Assembly: GCA_007644065.1 (NCBI GenBank)
Contig: VJWN01000010.1
Coordinates: forward strand, 186,001-250,000
Direction of reading: 5' to 3'
DNA from: Margaritispora aquatica
Taxonomy: Eukaryota; Ascomycota; Leotiomycetes; Helotiales; Discinellaceae
DNA length: 64,000 nucleotides
Numbering within the stretch: the first letter of the stretch is position 1; each line of letters starts with the position of its first letter. A model generated the notes under the pieces. The model ran no database searches. It saw nothing but the letters and a program-made list of their open reading frames with translations, and had not been told where the DNA came from. Positions 48,180 to 59,200 of this stretch are shown here, in pieces. Made by a program: the position numbers and the translations under genes.

Positions 48180-49364
48180 TCATGTCTCCTCATCTGTTTC
48201 ACCTGGCGCAACCACATGGGGCTGCCGAGTGCCAAACTCACCGAACTGCTCAAAATACCTTTCGTACTCGCCGCTCTGGACCCCATCGTGTGCAATGAAA
48301 TCACCCAGACGTCGAGCATCTTGTCTACCAGCAACATCAACTATGCCAAAGACAAGACTGTCATCAACTAGATCAATTTCAGGCTTTGGTATGGTTGATC
48401 GGAGTGACGGGAATGACACATTCGGCATCACTATGATGAATGCCCGAGCATCGAGCCCCCAAGAGTAGCTTGCTCTTTCTAGCGAGGCAGTGGACAAAGC
48501 ATAATTCATTGTAGCAGGAACATCTCCAAAGCAGGCTTCCTTCGCGCAAAGAAACTCAAGACGCTCTGCTTTGGAGTCTGTATTCTCGACAAGATGAAGC
48601 AGGTCTGCTGGAGAAAGCTTCATGATGTCGCGTACCAGTCGGCGGTACTCATTGCCTGAACCCCAAGCCATCTTCTCAAGTGTAGCTGTCGGCAGGAATG
48701 TAGGCAGATATTGCTCGCGAACAATTGAGTTTGAAGGATACAAGTCTAGCTCAACTAGCTGCTCGACATGGGCGAGGAATTCGGAAAGCTGGATGTGGTC
48801 GACAGTGGAGTATGTTCGAAGCAAGCGATGACGTGGATCATCTCGCATGGCGGCAGATGGAGGATCGGGGGAGTATTGTGTGAATGTTCGAGAATGAAAG
48901 AGGTTTGTGTAGGTCCAATGATGGTAGATTGCGCCGCGTAGTCTGGTTTTCTCATGGGAACGGAGTAATCGTCGATTGTCGGAGTCATACCGCCAGCGGA
49001 GGCGAGGGTAGAGTTCTACCCAGCGTTCTGCAGTCTTTCCAAATTGTACCATCTTCTTCATGAGCTCGAGAGTTAGCTTTGGCTTGTCCCCCACTAGTGT
49101 GATCCGATCGAGGAGCAGGTTAATTCGAATCTCCGTGCCAATAGGCCTGCGACTCTTGTCTGACTCATTGCTGATAGCAAGCTTGAGAAGGGATGGAAGA
49201 GGGCTGTATGAATTATGGAGTCCTTGTTCAAGTAGATACATGCGGCGGCCGAGGAGGACGCGGTAGTTTCGTCTGGTTGTTTGTGAGAGGTGAATGACAT
49301 CCTGGAGATCCGAGTACTCGTAGATCTTCTGGAGAAGTTCGGTTGAAAGGTCGTTGATCGACAT
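48180..49364 (-). CDS. F-box protein
   Basis: Single exon, 394 aa. The N-terminal F-box is recognisable: INDLSTELLQKIYEYSDLQD with VIHLSQTTRRNYRVL completing the three-helix motif (about 3-45). It would dock Skp1 in an SCF ubiquitin ligase. The remaining ~340 residues are helical, without LRR, WD40 or Kelch repeats. They include WVELYPRLRWRYDS and an acidic C-terminus (VAPGETDEET). Ascomycetes carry many such orphan F-box proteins with variable C-terminal parts. The substrate is unknown. It stands alone between two long gene-free regions. Confidence 0.85.
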   Translation of the reverse strand: MSINDLSTELLQKIYEYSDLQDVIHLSQTTRRNYRVLLGRRMYLLEQGLHNSYSPLPSLLKLAISNESDKSRRPIGTEIRINLLLDRITLVGDKPKLTLELMKKMVQFGKTAERWVELYPRLRWRYDSDNRRLLRSHEKTRLRGAIYHHWTYTNLFHSRTFTQYSPDPPSAAMRDDPRHRLLRTYSTVDHIQLSEFLAHVEQLVELDLYPSNSIVREQYLPTFLPTATLEKMAWGSGNEYRRLVRDIMKLSPADLLHLVENTDSKAERLEFLCAKEACFGDVPATMNYALSTASLERASYSWGLDARAFIIVMPNVSFPSLRSTIPKPEIDLVDDSLVFGIVDVAGRQDARRLGDFIAHDGVQSGEYERYFEQFGEFGTRQPHVVAPGETDEET

Positions 49365-51779
49365 GTTGAAGGTTGTTTTTGTTGTTTATTGTTTCGGTAT
49401 TGTGCTTTATGATTTCAGCTGCAGTATTCATTAGTATGAGCTCATTGTGAGTCGCGTGCCAACTTACTCTTTTCTATTTGTTGTCTTGCTTCGAGCTTCG
49501 AGTGTTGATGCTCACGTTGTGTCAATTGCGATTGACCACCCAATTCCTACGAGACGTAATGTCTCTCCCTCACACCAAAGATGACTGAAAATAACAAAAT
49601 ATCGATGAAGTTATCGACAAGTACGCTGCTAGAGCGTAAACCGTGGTGGAAGCTGTAATATACAACCACCGACGGCAGGAGGATTAAAAGACCTAACTCT
49701 TGGACACCCCGTCGGTGGGGCTATAGTTGAACGGACAGAAGACATCTTTCGACGTGCTACTGAGAGTTTGAGCCAGTCGACACGGACTGGAGAGCTGTGA
49801 GTTATTCATGATTGTTGATGCTGAAGAGAGAAAAGGGAGCTTGGTCAGAACTGTACTGTTTAAATTCAGGAGGCGGGCCGTTGATCATCCGCTGTCTACA
49901 CGTGATGATCAAGCCTGGTCAGGGGCATCTTTGGTTCTAGGTTACACAACAGAATCTTTATCTTTTCCAAGATGTTTCTATAAGTTTTTCTTCCTTCCCC
50001 TCAATATCTCAGCAATATCAAGAACATAATGGTGTGCTAGAGTTCGGTGATATGGCATGAGAGAAGTCGATTGTTGCTGTGGGGGACGGCTAGCTATCGT
50101 GAGTTTTGTAAGTTATCATGCTATCCTCCACACTATCAAACGCCATTGCCAGACATGCGATCCACATGGACACCATCATTGTCAGCATCAAGAAGGCACT
50201 GAGGATTATTAGTGTTAGTGATTCACCAGCAATATTCGTACCCCTATCCAGACCCACCCTGTTAAGCGAAGCTACATTTGAACTCATATACACAATCAAA
50301 AACCATATATCAGCTTTCTTGGACATTTGAATGAAGGTGACAAGCACTGCCTGACTTAAGATATACCAGTTATCACCATTCAAATAAAGTATCTATTCCG
50401 AGAACGAAACTCAATGGCTCTTTGGAAAGTTCGTTCAACTATTTTCATTGAACTAAGCGAGAACCCTACTCGCCTTTTCCTAACCCAAATGCTGGATTTG
50501 ATGAATGTGATTTTCTTTAAGATTACAATACATATGAGCGATAAGCGATAAGACCGTCAGCAAGCTTTCTAACTAAATCCTTTAAATTTTATGCCTCAGT
50601 TTTCAGCTTTCGTACCACCACACTCTCACATTGATTCCTTCAATATTGAAAAATCCTCTCTGGATTAATGGCAGTAGTGATGTAGACTGAAATGGCCCTG
50701 CTTCATCCAAAAACAAATCTCTCGGGACTTTGAACCAGCAGAGAATGCACTTTCACCGGTGGCTTCAATAACTTTATATGACCGAAGCCAAAGCAAGAGG
50801 AAAATATATTCAAGTCTCTGGGATCACATCATTCTTACTTACCAGACCAGAAGTTCCCAATCAAACTGTTTGATTCTGTAGGTATAACAGAGCTCTCGAC
50901 TCACGGCACCTTAAATACCAAATGATTGTGCTATAGGATTCATAGAGCACTGCAAACATTGTTTACGAGACCAACTGAAACAGAACCAAATATAGTAGAT
51001 TTGGGAGTGATCAATGCTGTGAACTTGGATTATGGAGTGAAAGGGTGATATACAAATGGTATCTCACAGACCGTAGCTGGTTTACACTCTTCATAATTGG
51101 TACTCAACACCTTGAGTCAAATGTAGCCTGTTTCGGCTGCTGAATATGAGGATGAGAGTATGCCGTGATGTGCTCAAGAAGAAGCAAACTTCCCCGACAG
51201 AGATCCAGATGTAACAGCTTCACTTGAGCTCAATGGCCTGCTGAGAATCCGCTTGTGTCAAGTGAGTTGTGAAAATTCATGTCAAGGAGAACTTGGAAGC
51301 GAGGATTCTGGAGAGGATTGCTGGCTGTGATGAAGGTGGAGTTGAAAGTGAAACTGGAATCCAAAGATAAGCGACGTAAACTCATTTTCAATTCTGTAAC
51401 TTGTGTTGGAGAGAAGGTCGGATGCAAGCGAGCCTCCTCATGGGAAGAGCAATGTCAGTGGCATGGAGAGGCTCAAGTCTGCTACTGCTCATCTTGTTTG
51501 GATCAGTAATAGTGTCGTTTGTATTTTTGTTGGTATTGAGGGAATAGGCCGAGGATTGATTTACAAGCTGAAAGGTAGTGCACATCCATGCCAGTAACCA
51601 CCACAACGCACAAGTAAAATAGATCACGACTTAGGAGTATAGATCAAGACCTGGTATTCACCCTCAATTCTCAAATCTTTTCCATGCCATATCTCCCAAA
51701 CCACACACAAAACCTTTCCAAACACCAGAAACGCCTAGGCACCTTTCCGATGCAGTTTCGAATCCACTTACACGCAAAC
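49365..51779. other. Gene-poor region
   Basis: 2.4 kb with no supported gene. A 9-bp inverted repeat TTGATCATC/GATGATCAA with a 14-nt loop is at 49881-49912. A 97-residue hydrophobic frame at 50383-50090 (-) has membrane-like segments but no start context or family. Confidence 0.5.
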
Positions 51780-52832
51780 TTAAGCAAACAGCTCCGCAGT
51801 ATCAAGCTCGTCCCTCTTTGGCGCCCTCCCACCACTCGTCCTGAGTCCCAACTCTCCCTTCTTTGCCAGCCTCTCAATGCCCTGCTCAGCCCTCGCATTA
51901 TACCTGCCTGCCTTGCTCAAGCGAATCTCGCTTCTGACTTGGTTAGGGCTTACGAACTCCTTGTTCTCATAAATGATTGGTCCACCAAAACTTCCTTCCT
52001 GGATCACAATGGGCGTGAGCACAAAGCGGGGTCCAATCTCCACAAGACTGACTTCCGTGTCTTTGAAAGTTGCGCTCTTCTTCTCCTTCTTGCTTGACTC
52101 GCCTTCGGCGACGGGTACCTTGGACTTCTCGGTCTCGCTGATTTGGTAGTTGCGGATCCAGATTTTGCCGTCTGCGATGGTGAAGCCCATAACGTGGTCG
52201 ATGAACGGCTTCGCCTTCCTTGCTCCCTTAGGCACGCCGAAGATGTGGAGGAAGAGCTCTTTCAGGACGCGGAGATGTGGTTCCTTATCAAAAGAGGCGT
52301 CGAAGGAGAGAATGGGCCGGGAGCCCTTTAAACAGTTGCCTGTGAAGTGAAGCTCTTCCATTGTGTGTACTGGTCACTCATTAATATTCGTTATTGAGGT
52401 CCAACTAGTGAGCAAGACTTACAATTCTGCATGTGAAACTTGACAGTCGGTCCATTAGGAGCCTTGCTCATCCAAAGGTACAAATCCTTTCCTTTCCTCG
52501 CCTCGAAGAAAAACACATTGTTGCAATTATACAGCTCGGCCAATTCGTTCAACTGATACAATTTCGACTTCGTGTCCAGCTTCGCATCCTTCTTTCCATG
52601 CGGCAACAAAGATGCCAAATCATTCAACAGATGTCGATGTCTGTCATTAGCTCCAGTTAGCATACTCCAGATCAATCATCAAACTCCCCTCCAAGAAAAG
52701 AAAAGCTCACCTGTAAGTAATACCCCGCGAGGACAAGATCAACACCCGTTGTTTATTCCTCTTGATTCCATTCGCAGGCGCATCTTCTTTCGACCCATTG
52801 GTCTTCGATAGGGATTTGTATACAGCTGCCAT
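51780..52832 (-). CDS. BRX1: Ribosome biogenesis protein BRX1 (Brix domain)
   Basis: Nucleolar factor for 60S assembly that binds early pre-rRNA with Ebp2. Exons 52832-52711, 52640-52423 and 52369-51780 give 309 aa. Both introns (70 and 53 nt) restore known family sequence: GITYRHRHLLNDL and KFHMQNLHTMEELHF. The Brix domain spans about 32-245: QRVLILSSRGITYRHRHLL, LLPHGKKDAKLDTK, NNVFFFEARKGKDLYLW, FTGNCLKGSRPILSFD and KPFIDHVMGFTIADGKIW. A basic C-terminal tail follows. Length agrees with yeast Brx1 (291 aa). An acidic-basic insert near SETEKSKVPVAEGESS is probably a loop. Divergent from the following conserved gene. Confidence 0.96.
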
Positions 52833-53392
52833 GGTGAGAGGTTGGGATTTTGTTGTCGTCGGCGCAAAATGCAGTGATTCGAGATTCTGAACTTTTTTTC
52901 CATTATCAGCATGCGGGAGCTATCTTAGCGCAAGGCTAGCGCGGAAGTGGACTAGTGCTTTGATGCTGCAAGTTCAGCCTCGCACACTTGGTTTTCTTTT
53001 TCTAATAGAGACATGACATGCTTGAGCAGCCCACTCTGCCAATACCTTGCAACGACCCCTCATATATATATGTACTGCAACGACTTCGATGCCTTCACAA
53101 AGAAATGTTGCGCTGTGGTTATCAAAGTCTTGGCCCATTCCAATGGTAGAAGAACATTCAAGGACCCGGCTCAGCCTGGGTCCCTCCATGACGCTTCGAC
53201 TACTTTATAGCTTCACATACTATACAAACTAACACTTGAGCTACTAATATCGATAGGAAACATATCTTCTACTCCTCTCAATAACTACCCACAAGATTGC
53301 CTACTCACTTCATATCTCAGACCTCCCGGTCCTTCACAACTATCACGGTACCACCACGACCAAACCACCAACTCACTCACACCAAACAAAAA

Positions 53393-54034
53393 ATGACAAC
53401 CTTCGACACCATCCACACCACCCTCCTCGCTCACCCGGTGCCCCTTCTTCCACTTTCATCCTCATCCCCTCTCTTCCCAGACCTGACGCCCCAAATCGCC
53501 TCTCTCCTCCTCCACCCAACCCTCGAAGCCGCACTACACATCCTAAACCAAGACCTAACATCCGCACACTTCCTAGTGCGACACATGCAATCCGCACCCG
53601 CGCATGAGGGCATGTACCTTCACGGGATCCTGCACCGGATCGAGGGGGATTATGATAATGCTAGGATGTGGTATAGTGATGTCAGCGAGACGGAGGTGTA
53701 TACAGGTCTTTGGGGGGAAGAGGGTGTGGGGTGGGAGGAATGGGTTGAACTGGGAGAGGAGGGGAAGAAGGACAAAAGGAAGGATGGGGGACAGGTATTT
53801 TTGGATGAGGTGCAGAGCTTAAGAGAGGCAGGGAAGAGCAGGAGGAGTGAAAAGCAGGCAAAGCTGGAGGAAATGAGTAGGAGGGAGATAGAGCATGTTA
53901 TCAATTTTTGCGAGGACAAATTTGGAACAGAGAAGTATGATGATGCTAGCTGTGCATGGGTGAAGGATAACGAGGAAATCAGCAAAATGTCGCAGGATCA
54001 AGTCAATGGGAACTATGGTCATAGGAAATTCTAA
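53393..54034 (+). CDS. Conserved fungal protein with EGDYxNARxWY motif (function unknown)
   Basis: Single exon of 213 aa from the ATG at 53393 (context AAAAAATGAC). A longer frame back to 53297 begins without ATG. The middle is all-helical and conserved-looking: ALHILNQDLTSAHFLVRHMQ, then GMYLHGILHRIEGDYDNARM and WYSDV, in which the HxILHRxEGDYxNAxxWY signature recurs in many uncharacterised fungal proteins. The second half is Lys/Glu-rich with a likely coiled coil (SRRSEKQAKLEEMSRREIEH) and ends CAWVKDNEEISK. The motif resembles a TPR-like hairpin. I do not assign a role. Confidence 0.75.
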   Translation: MTTFDTIHTTLLAHPVPLLPLSSSSPLFPDLTPQIASLLLHPTLEAALHILNQDLTSAHFLVRHMQSAPAHEGMYLHGILHRIEGDYDNARMWYSDVSETEVYTGLWGEEGVGWEEWVELGEEGKKDKRKDGGQVFLDEVQSLREAGKSRRSEKQAKLEEMSRREIEHVINFCEDKFGTEKYDDASCAWVKDNEEISKMSQDQVNGNYGHRKF

Positions 54035-54493
54035 TTCAGTATTACAAGTAATGCATGCGTATCAATCAAAAAGACTGAAGCGCACAAATACAAAGGTAAG
54101 AAAACAACATCATTACGACAATTCCATTTGACTAAGCACCATAGTGATCGTTGCAGGCGTGAAAATTCCCATCCATCAACCTAAAGCACCAGATAACAAA
54201 ACCGAAAGGAAAATATGATAAGTAGGAAGAGTCAGTCCAGCAAATAGGGAATACCCGAGTCTAAGACCGCCTGCAGGCGTAAACCTAGACAGTCTAAGTA
54301 TGTCCATGTACGCAGAGCTAGACTGACCAGCTTCCTTCGCATCACTTCATGACTACCCATGCCATGCTCCAACCTAGACATGTATGTTATAGACGCCATG
54401 CCCATGTATCAACCATCAACCAACCGGAGTATCTTTCTTTCATCGCTCATTGTCGCCGCACCAGAATGTAGACAAGGAAAAGAGGCTAGCTTT
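54035..54493. other. Convergent spacer
   Basis: Shared 3' flank of the conserved protein and RAB11 genes. No gene recognised. Confidence 0.5.
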
Positions 54494-55362
54494 CTAGCAG
54501 CATTTGCCACCCTTGGCTGCTCCATCCTCCACAGGCTTGCTCAAGGAGATGCTGGTACCGGCTCCGAGGTTGGTTTGTTGTGAATCGCCATTGTCAAGGG
54601 CTTTCTGAGACACAATTCGGTAGATTTCTATTGCATATCAGCATTATGTTCACGATATTGATTCAGATGACATACCTGTGAGGATGTTCTGGAAGGCTAA
54701 TTCAACATTGCTGGCGTCAAGGGCTGAAGTCTCGATGAAAGAAAGGTTGTTCTCGCCTGTAACGCAATGTTAGTATGTTGTAATATCCAGACGGCGCTGG
54801 TACCGTACTTGCGAACTGCTTGGCCTCCTCTGTTGGCACCGCCCTTAGATGTCTCAAATCACTCTTGTTTCCCACCAACATGATGACAATGTTGGAATCC
54901 GCATGATCTCTCAACTCCTTCAACCATCTTGTCACATTCTCGTAGGTCTGGTGTTTGCTAATATCATATACGAGCAGGGCACCAACAGCACCTCTGTAGT
55001 AGGCAGACGTAATGGCTCGATATCTCTCTTGCCCAGCGGTATCCCAGATCTGCGCCTTGATCGTCTTTGCGTCTACCTGGATGGATCGAGTTGCGAACTC
55101 AACACCAATCGTGGACTTCGAATCGAGGTTGAACTCATTGCGGGTGAATCGACTCAACAGATTGGATTTACCAACACCAGAGTCTCCGATCAGGACGACT
55201 ATTGAAAAAGGTGTCAGTATGCAGGGGCGGTATAGGAGAGCAGGCGACCAGCGGTGGGGTCTTTCTCACCCTTGAACAGGAACTATTGGGAAACAAGAGT
55301 TAGCAGATGGAAAGAGGAAGAGATGCGATTCTTTTGCTTACATCGTACTCGTCGTTTGCCAT
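54494..55362 (-). CDS. YPT31: Rab11/Ypt31-type small GTPase
   Basis: Controls exit from the trans-Golgi and recycling endosomes. Five exons: 55362-55342, 55282-55270 (13-nt microexon, FLFK), 55198-54809, 54756-54676 and 54627-54494, giving 212 aa. All four introns are 48-71 nt with canonical ends. G motifs are intact: GDSGVGKS (16-23), switch I STIGVEF, WDTAGQE (63-69), GNKSDL and [34 protein letters not shown] is the Rab11 subfamily fingerprint, and the hypervariable tail ends KGGKCC for double geranylgeranylation. Gln68 is present, so GTP hydrolysis should be normal. The two tiny 5' exons contain the start and the beginning of beta strand 1. Confidence 0.96.
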
Positions 55363-56209
55363 GATTTCTTGTGAGAATAATTGTTGTGGAATAAGTTTGG
55401 AGTTTAGAGGCAGCAGTTTTGGTGGCAGAAGCAGATACCGAATCTCGAACAGTGTCGCAACTCGCAAGCAATGAGGCTGCTGCTTTGTCTTTGGTGAGCC
55501 CAACCCACTTGGTAATAGCGCCGAATTGGGAACAGGGGTCAGCAACGGCGGACAGCTGCCTCGCGTGGGGAATGGTTTCTTGGGGGAACTTCGATAAATA
55601 TTTCGATCAATATCAAAAAGTAAACTAGAATGTTTCTATTTTATCAGCAACAAAACATTCAAACTTGAACTCGTTATTCATCTGCTTCGCTTCTTTGATC
55701 TTCTATTCCTTCCAAGGCACAATTGATTCGTAACTGTCCTCAAGATTCACCCGCCGTTTCGAAACAACTCTGACAGCTCTCATATCAGCTCAAGAGGTCT
55801 GGGCTGCCTTAATCACGTGCGTCTGCAACTCCTCCTCCTCACCTCCCATCTGATAACTGGATTCACTGACCGTGTTTATAGCTACGGGACCTCGATATCT
55901 AAGGCAATAGTGTACTCATAGGCCCAACTCTTGAAAGAATGGTGTCTGTGATGCGCTTGTAACAGATTCAACTAATGCCCTGGGACTAAGCCTAGGCTAC
56001 CAGTGTGTGGACATCATCAATTCTCCAAAATCAGATATCAAGATCTAAGACCGGATAGCTATATATCTTCTTCAAGAAAGCTATCACAGAACATGATTCT
56101 CATTGAAATGAATAGCAGTTGAACTTGGAGACAACTCGTTTGCGTTGTTACATGCTATTGACATACTTCTTCTGTCATCCCCGTACCTGTGACTTTCTGG
56201 CTCATCACA
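55363..56209. other. Divergent intergenic region RAB11 / chromodomain gene
   Basis: About 850 nt between start codons; probably two separate promoters. Nothing specific recognised. Confidence 0.5.
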
Positions 56210-59200
56210 ATGGCCAACAATACCACGTCGACTCGAGAAGACGACGAGATCTCTTTGACATCAACAGAAAGCGAGCAATACAGTTCAGATCAAGAATTTG
56301 AGGTCAATAGGATCTTGGCAGAGAAGGTTATTCGGGGCAAGAAGTCATATCTGCTCTTGTGGGAGAACTACCCTGAGGAGAAGTCAACTTGGGAACCAGG
56401 TCAAAATATCAATGACGAAATTCTTGATGCTTGGGAGGTTCGGAAATCATTTGAAAATGAAAATCCTTCCCATGTCTTTGATGTCCCTAAATTTGAGGCT
56501 AAGCTGCAGCGATTGGCAGAGGAGAAAGCTAAGCGTCGTTCACGTCGACGAGCTGAGAGGAAGAGACGTGGTATACCAGTCTCTCCATCTGCCTCCGATG
56601 CAGATGAAGCAGACGATAGTGACTCTAGCACTGAGGCTATAGAGCGAGATGTAATAGAGGATGCACCAGCTACAAAAGCTAGCCTAAAGCGGATAAATAC
56701 CTCATCAGAAAAGGCGACCGAAACTCTAGGACTTGTCACTGGTGAAGACGGAAGAAATACAGGACAGGTTGTCGAAAGTCCTCAGAGTGCTAGTTCAGCC
56801 AAACCTAAATTGCGAGATGTGCCTGATATGGCACGATTGCAGAAACAGTCATTTAAAACTATATCAGCTGGTTCAAAAGTACCGGGAAAGGGTGTTACTA
56901 GTCCTGAGGTAAGGCTTGAATTTCTGTTTTCATCATACGTACTTCAATAATTTAAGTTAACTTAACTAAGTGTTCACAGGAATTCCCGAGAAGACTTTCA
57001 AGCTCCTCTTCAGACGTGCCACTCACAAGAGAAAAGACAGTGGCAAAGACTAGCTCCTTGTCGTCTAATGAGCCCTCCAATTTGCGGCGTCCACAAAGGA
57101 AAAACACCGTCGAATCAACCACAACAGCTACTCGAGCAAAGCCCATCTCAACAAAATCGACCCCAACTTCCACATTGCAGGGAGGACCTTCTGTAAGAGG
57201 TGCTCCCTCGACCCGAGGAGGCAGAGGCGCGACCCGAGGAGCGTCTACGATTCACAAGAACGTATTCGCTTTAAGCTCTGCTTCAAAGATCAAGCGTGGC
57301 AACCTCTTAACCAATGCAGCGGATACCACCAAAAAGCCTAAACAATTTAGCAACAAACGACTGGAGTGGAAAGCCCAAGTTCAAGCACGAGAGAAAGCAG
57401 ACGCAGCGCCTGATCTCAGTAAGTCTTCCTATTTAGTATTGTTATCTACCACCGAAGCAAGTCAAAGTTGCTTGGTATTTTTTAGCAACAGGTATCTGTT
57501 GGCTAGCTCTTGTTCATATTGGCAACATATGCTAATTGTGTGATAAGGCGCTGTTGGTGGCCTCTTCAATCCGTCGACTTCAGCCAAAGTAGATATAAGA
57601 CCTACTAGTCTCAGGAAAGCCTCCACAAATATTGGTTCTCCTTCAGATGATGGATTATTCATCAGAGATGATGATAAGGAATATGATCGTACTGTTAACG
57701 CCCCGTTTCCACGTGCAGCTCCGGCACCTCAGTATCAACAGGTAAGCTACCCCACCAATTATGCTCAGACGAGCACAACCGCAGCGATATCAACCTGGCG
57801 CCCGAAAGTTTTCTTTCCTTCTAATGTGACCTAGTCTTCATTTGTAAAGTTGATTTGTTACTACTGGGCGAGAGAACAGCGAGATTCAAATGCCCCATCA
57901 TGTCAATTGGGAACTGCGTGTAGTTTTATGCATTCATTTAAAGATGGTGCATCAATAGCACCAGCGCCAATTGGAGATGCGAGTCAAGAATCTATCTGCT
58001 TCTTTTGGCATAGGAACTACAAGGACGAGTCTCAACCGGGTTGTACCAAGGGTGACCTTTGTTCCTACTTGCACGAACTACGCCCAGGTGCTCCTGTTGC
58101 CCAACCACCCGCGGGTTTTGTCGAACGATTTAATCAGATTCGCAGAGACAGTGGAGATGATACAGTACCATTGACACAACCCCCAGTGTCACATGAAGGA
58201 AGTCGTCCATACGAAACGCGTATATCAACGTGTTATTATTGGGATCGATATTCTAGGGGAGAATCCGCACAGACATGTAATAAGTCAGCGGAAGAATGTT
58301 CATATTTTCATGAATATAAATTAGGAGCCCCAATTGCTGTTCCACCTGGTCAGCTTGGTCATTCAGTCTCACGTTTTAGAGACCCCAAGGAAAACGCCAA
58401 TTCAATCCCCTTAGGAGTTCCTCGGGGTTCTGATCGTGATCTGCAGCAAAGCGACCAGCCAGCTCAATATGGAGAAAGTTATTCGACTGAGCAAACTTCA
58501 GGCCAAGTACTACAAGGGTCTTCGGTAAAAGACATTTTGGTTCCACAACCTCAAGACGTCACTCGTCCACCATGGGATCCTAAATTTCCGTTCAATGCAA
58601 TTTGCTACATGTGGTATCACAGTAGCTGCAAATGGAATGCCGATGTCTGCAAGTACAACCATAGTAAGGATAAGCGATTGCCAATAGGACTACGGCCTGA
58701 CCTAGACACAAACCTGTCGCAACCATCTGAGGTAACTTTTCCCTCATCTAGCGAGCATACAGTCCGTACCAGTTCGTGGCAAGATTCAAGTATGAGTACT
58801 GGACAAGGCCGTCCGGCGTGGGATCCAAGCAGACCGTATGATGCAATTTGTCATTTTTACTACAATAGAAATGGAAAATGTGACAGGGGAAATTCTTGCA
58901 AATACATCCACACCTTTAGGGACGATGTACCGCTTGCTCCAGCGCCAGGTACCCAGGCTCAGACGTGTAGAGATTGGCTGGCCGCTAGGTATTGTAGATA
59001 CAAAGATACCACCTGCAAATTTGCGCATCCGCCACTGCCATCGCTGCAAGCACCGCAACCAGTACAATCGTTCCAGCCAATGAAATCATTACAGCCCATA
59101 CTGCCAATACAGTCAATACAGCCAGCACAGGTAAAACAACCAACAAAATCGAAGCCGTCGCTTTCTGACGCATTGGCAACTTTATCTCAAATTCAAGCTT

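Noticed and set aside
50090..50383. 97-aa hydrophobic protein, minus strand
   Set aside because: Membrane-like segments arise easily from AT-rich DNA; no conserved motif or splice context.
53297..53392. 32-residue N-terminal extension of the conserved fungal protein
   Set aside because: It begins with TTG, and the ATG at 53393 has a good A-rich context.
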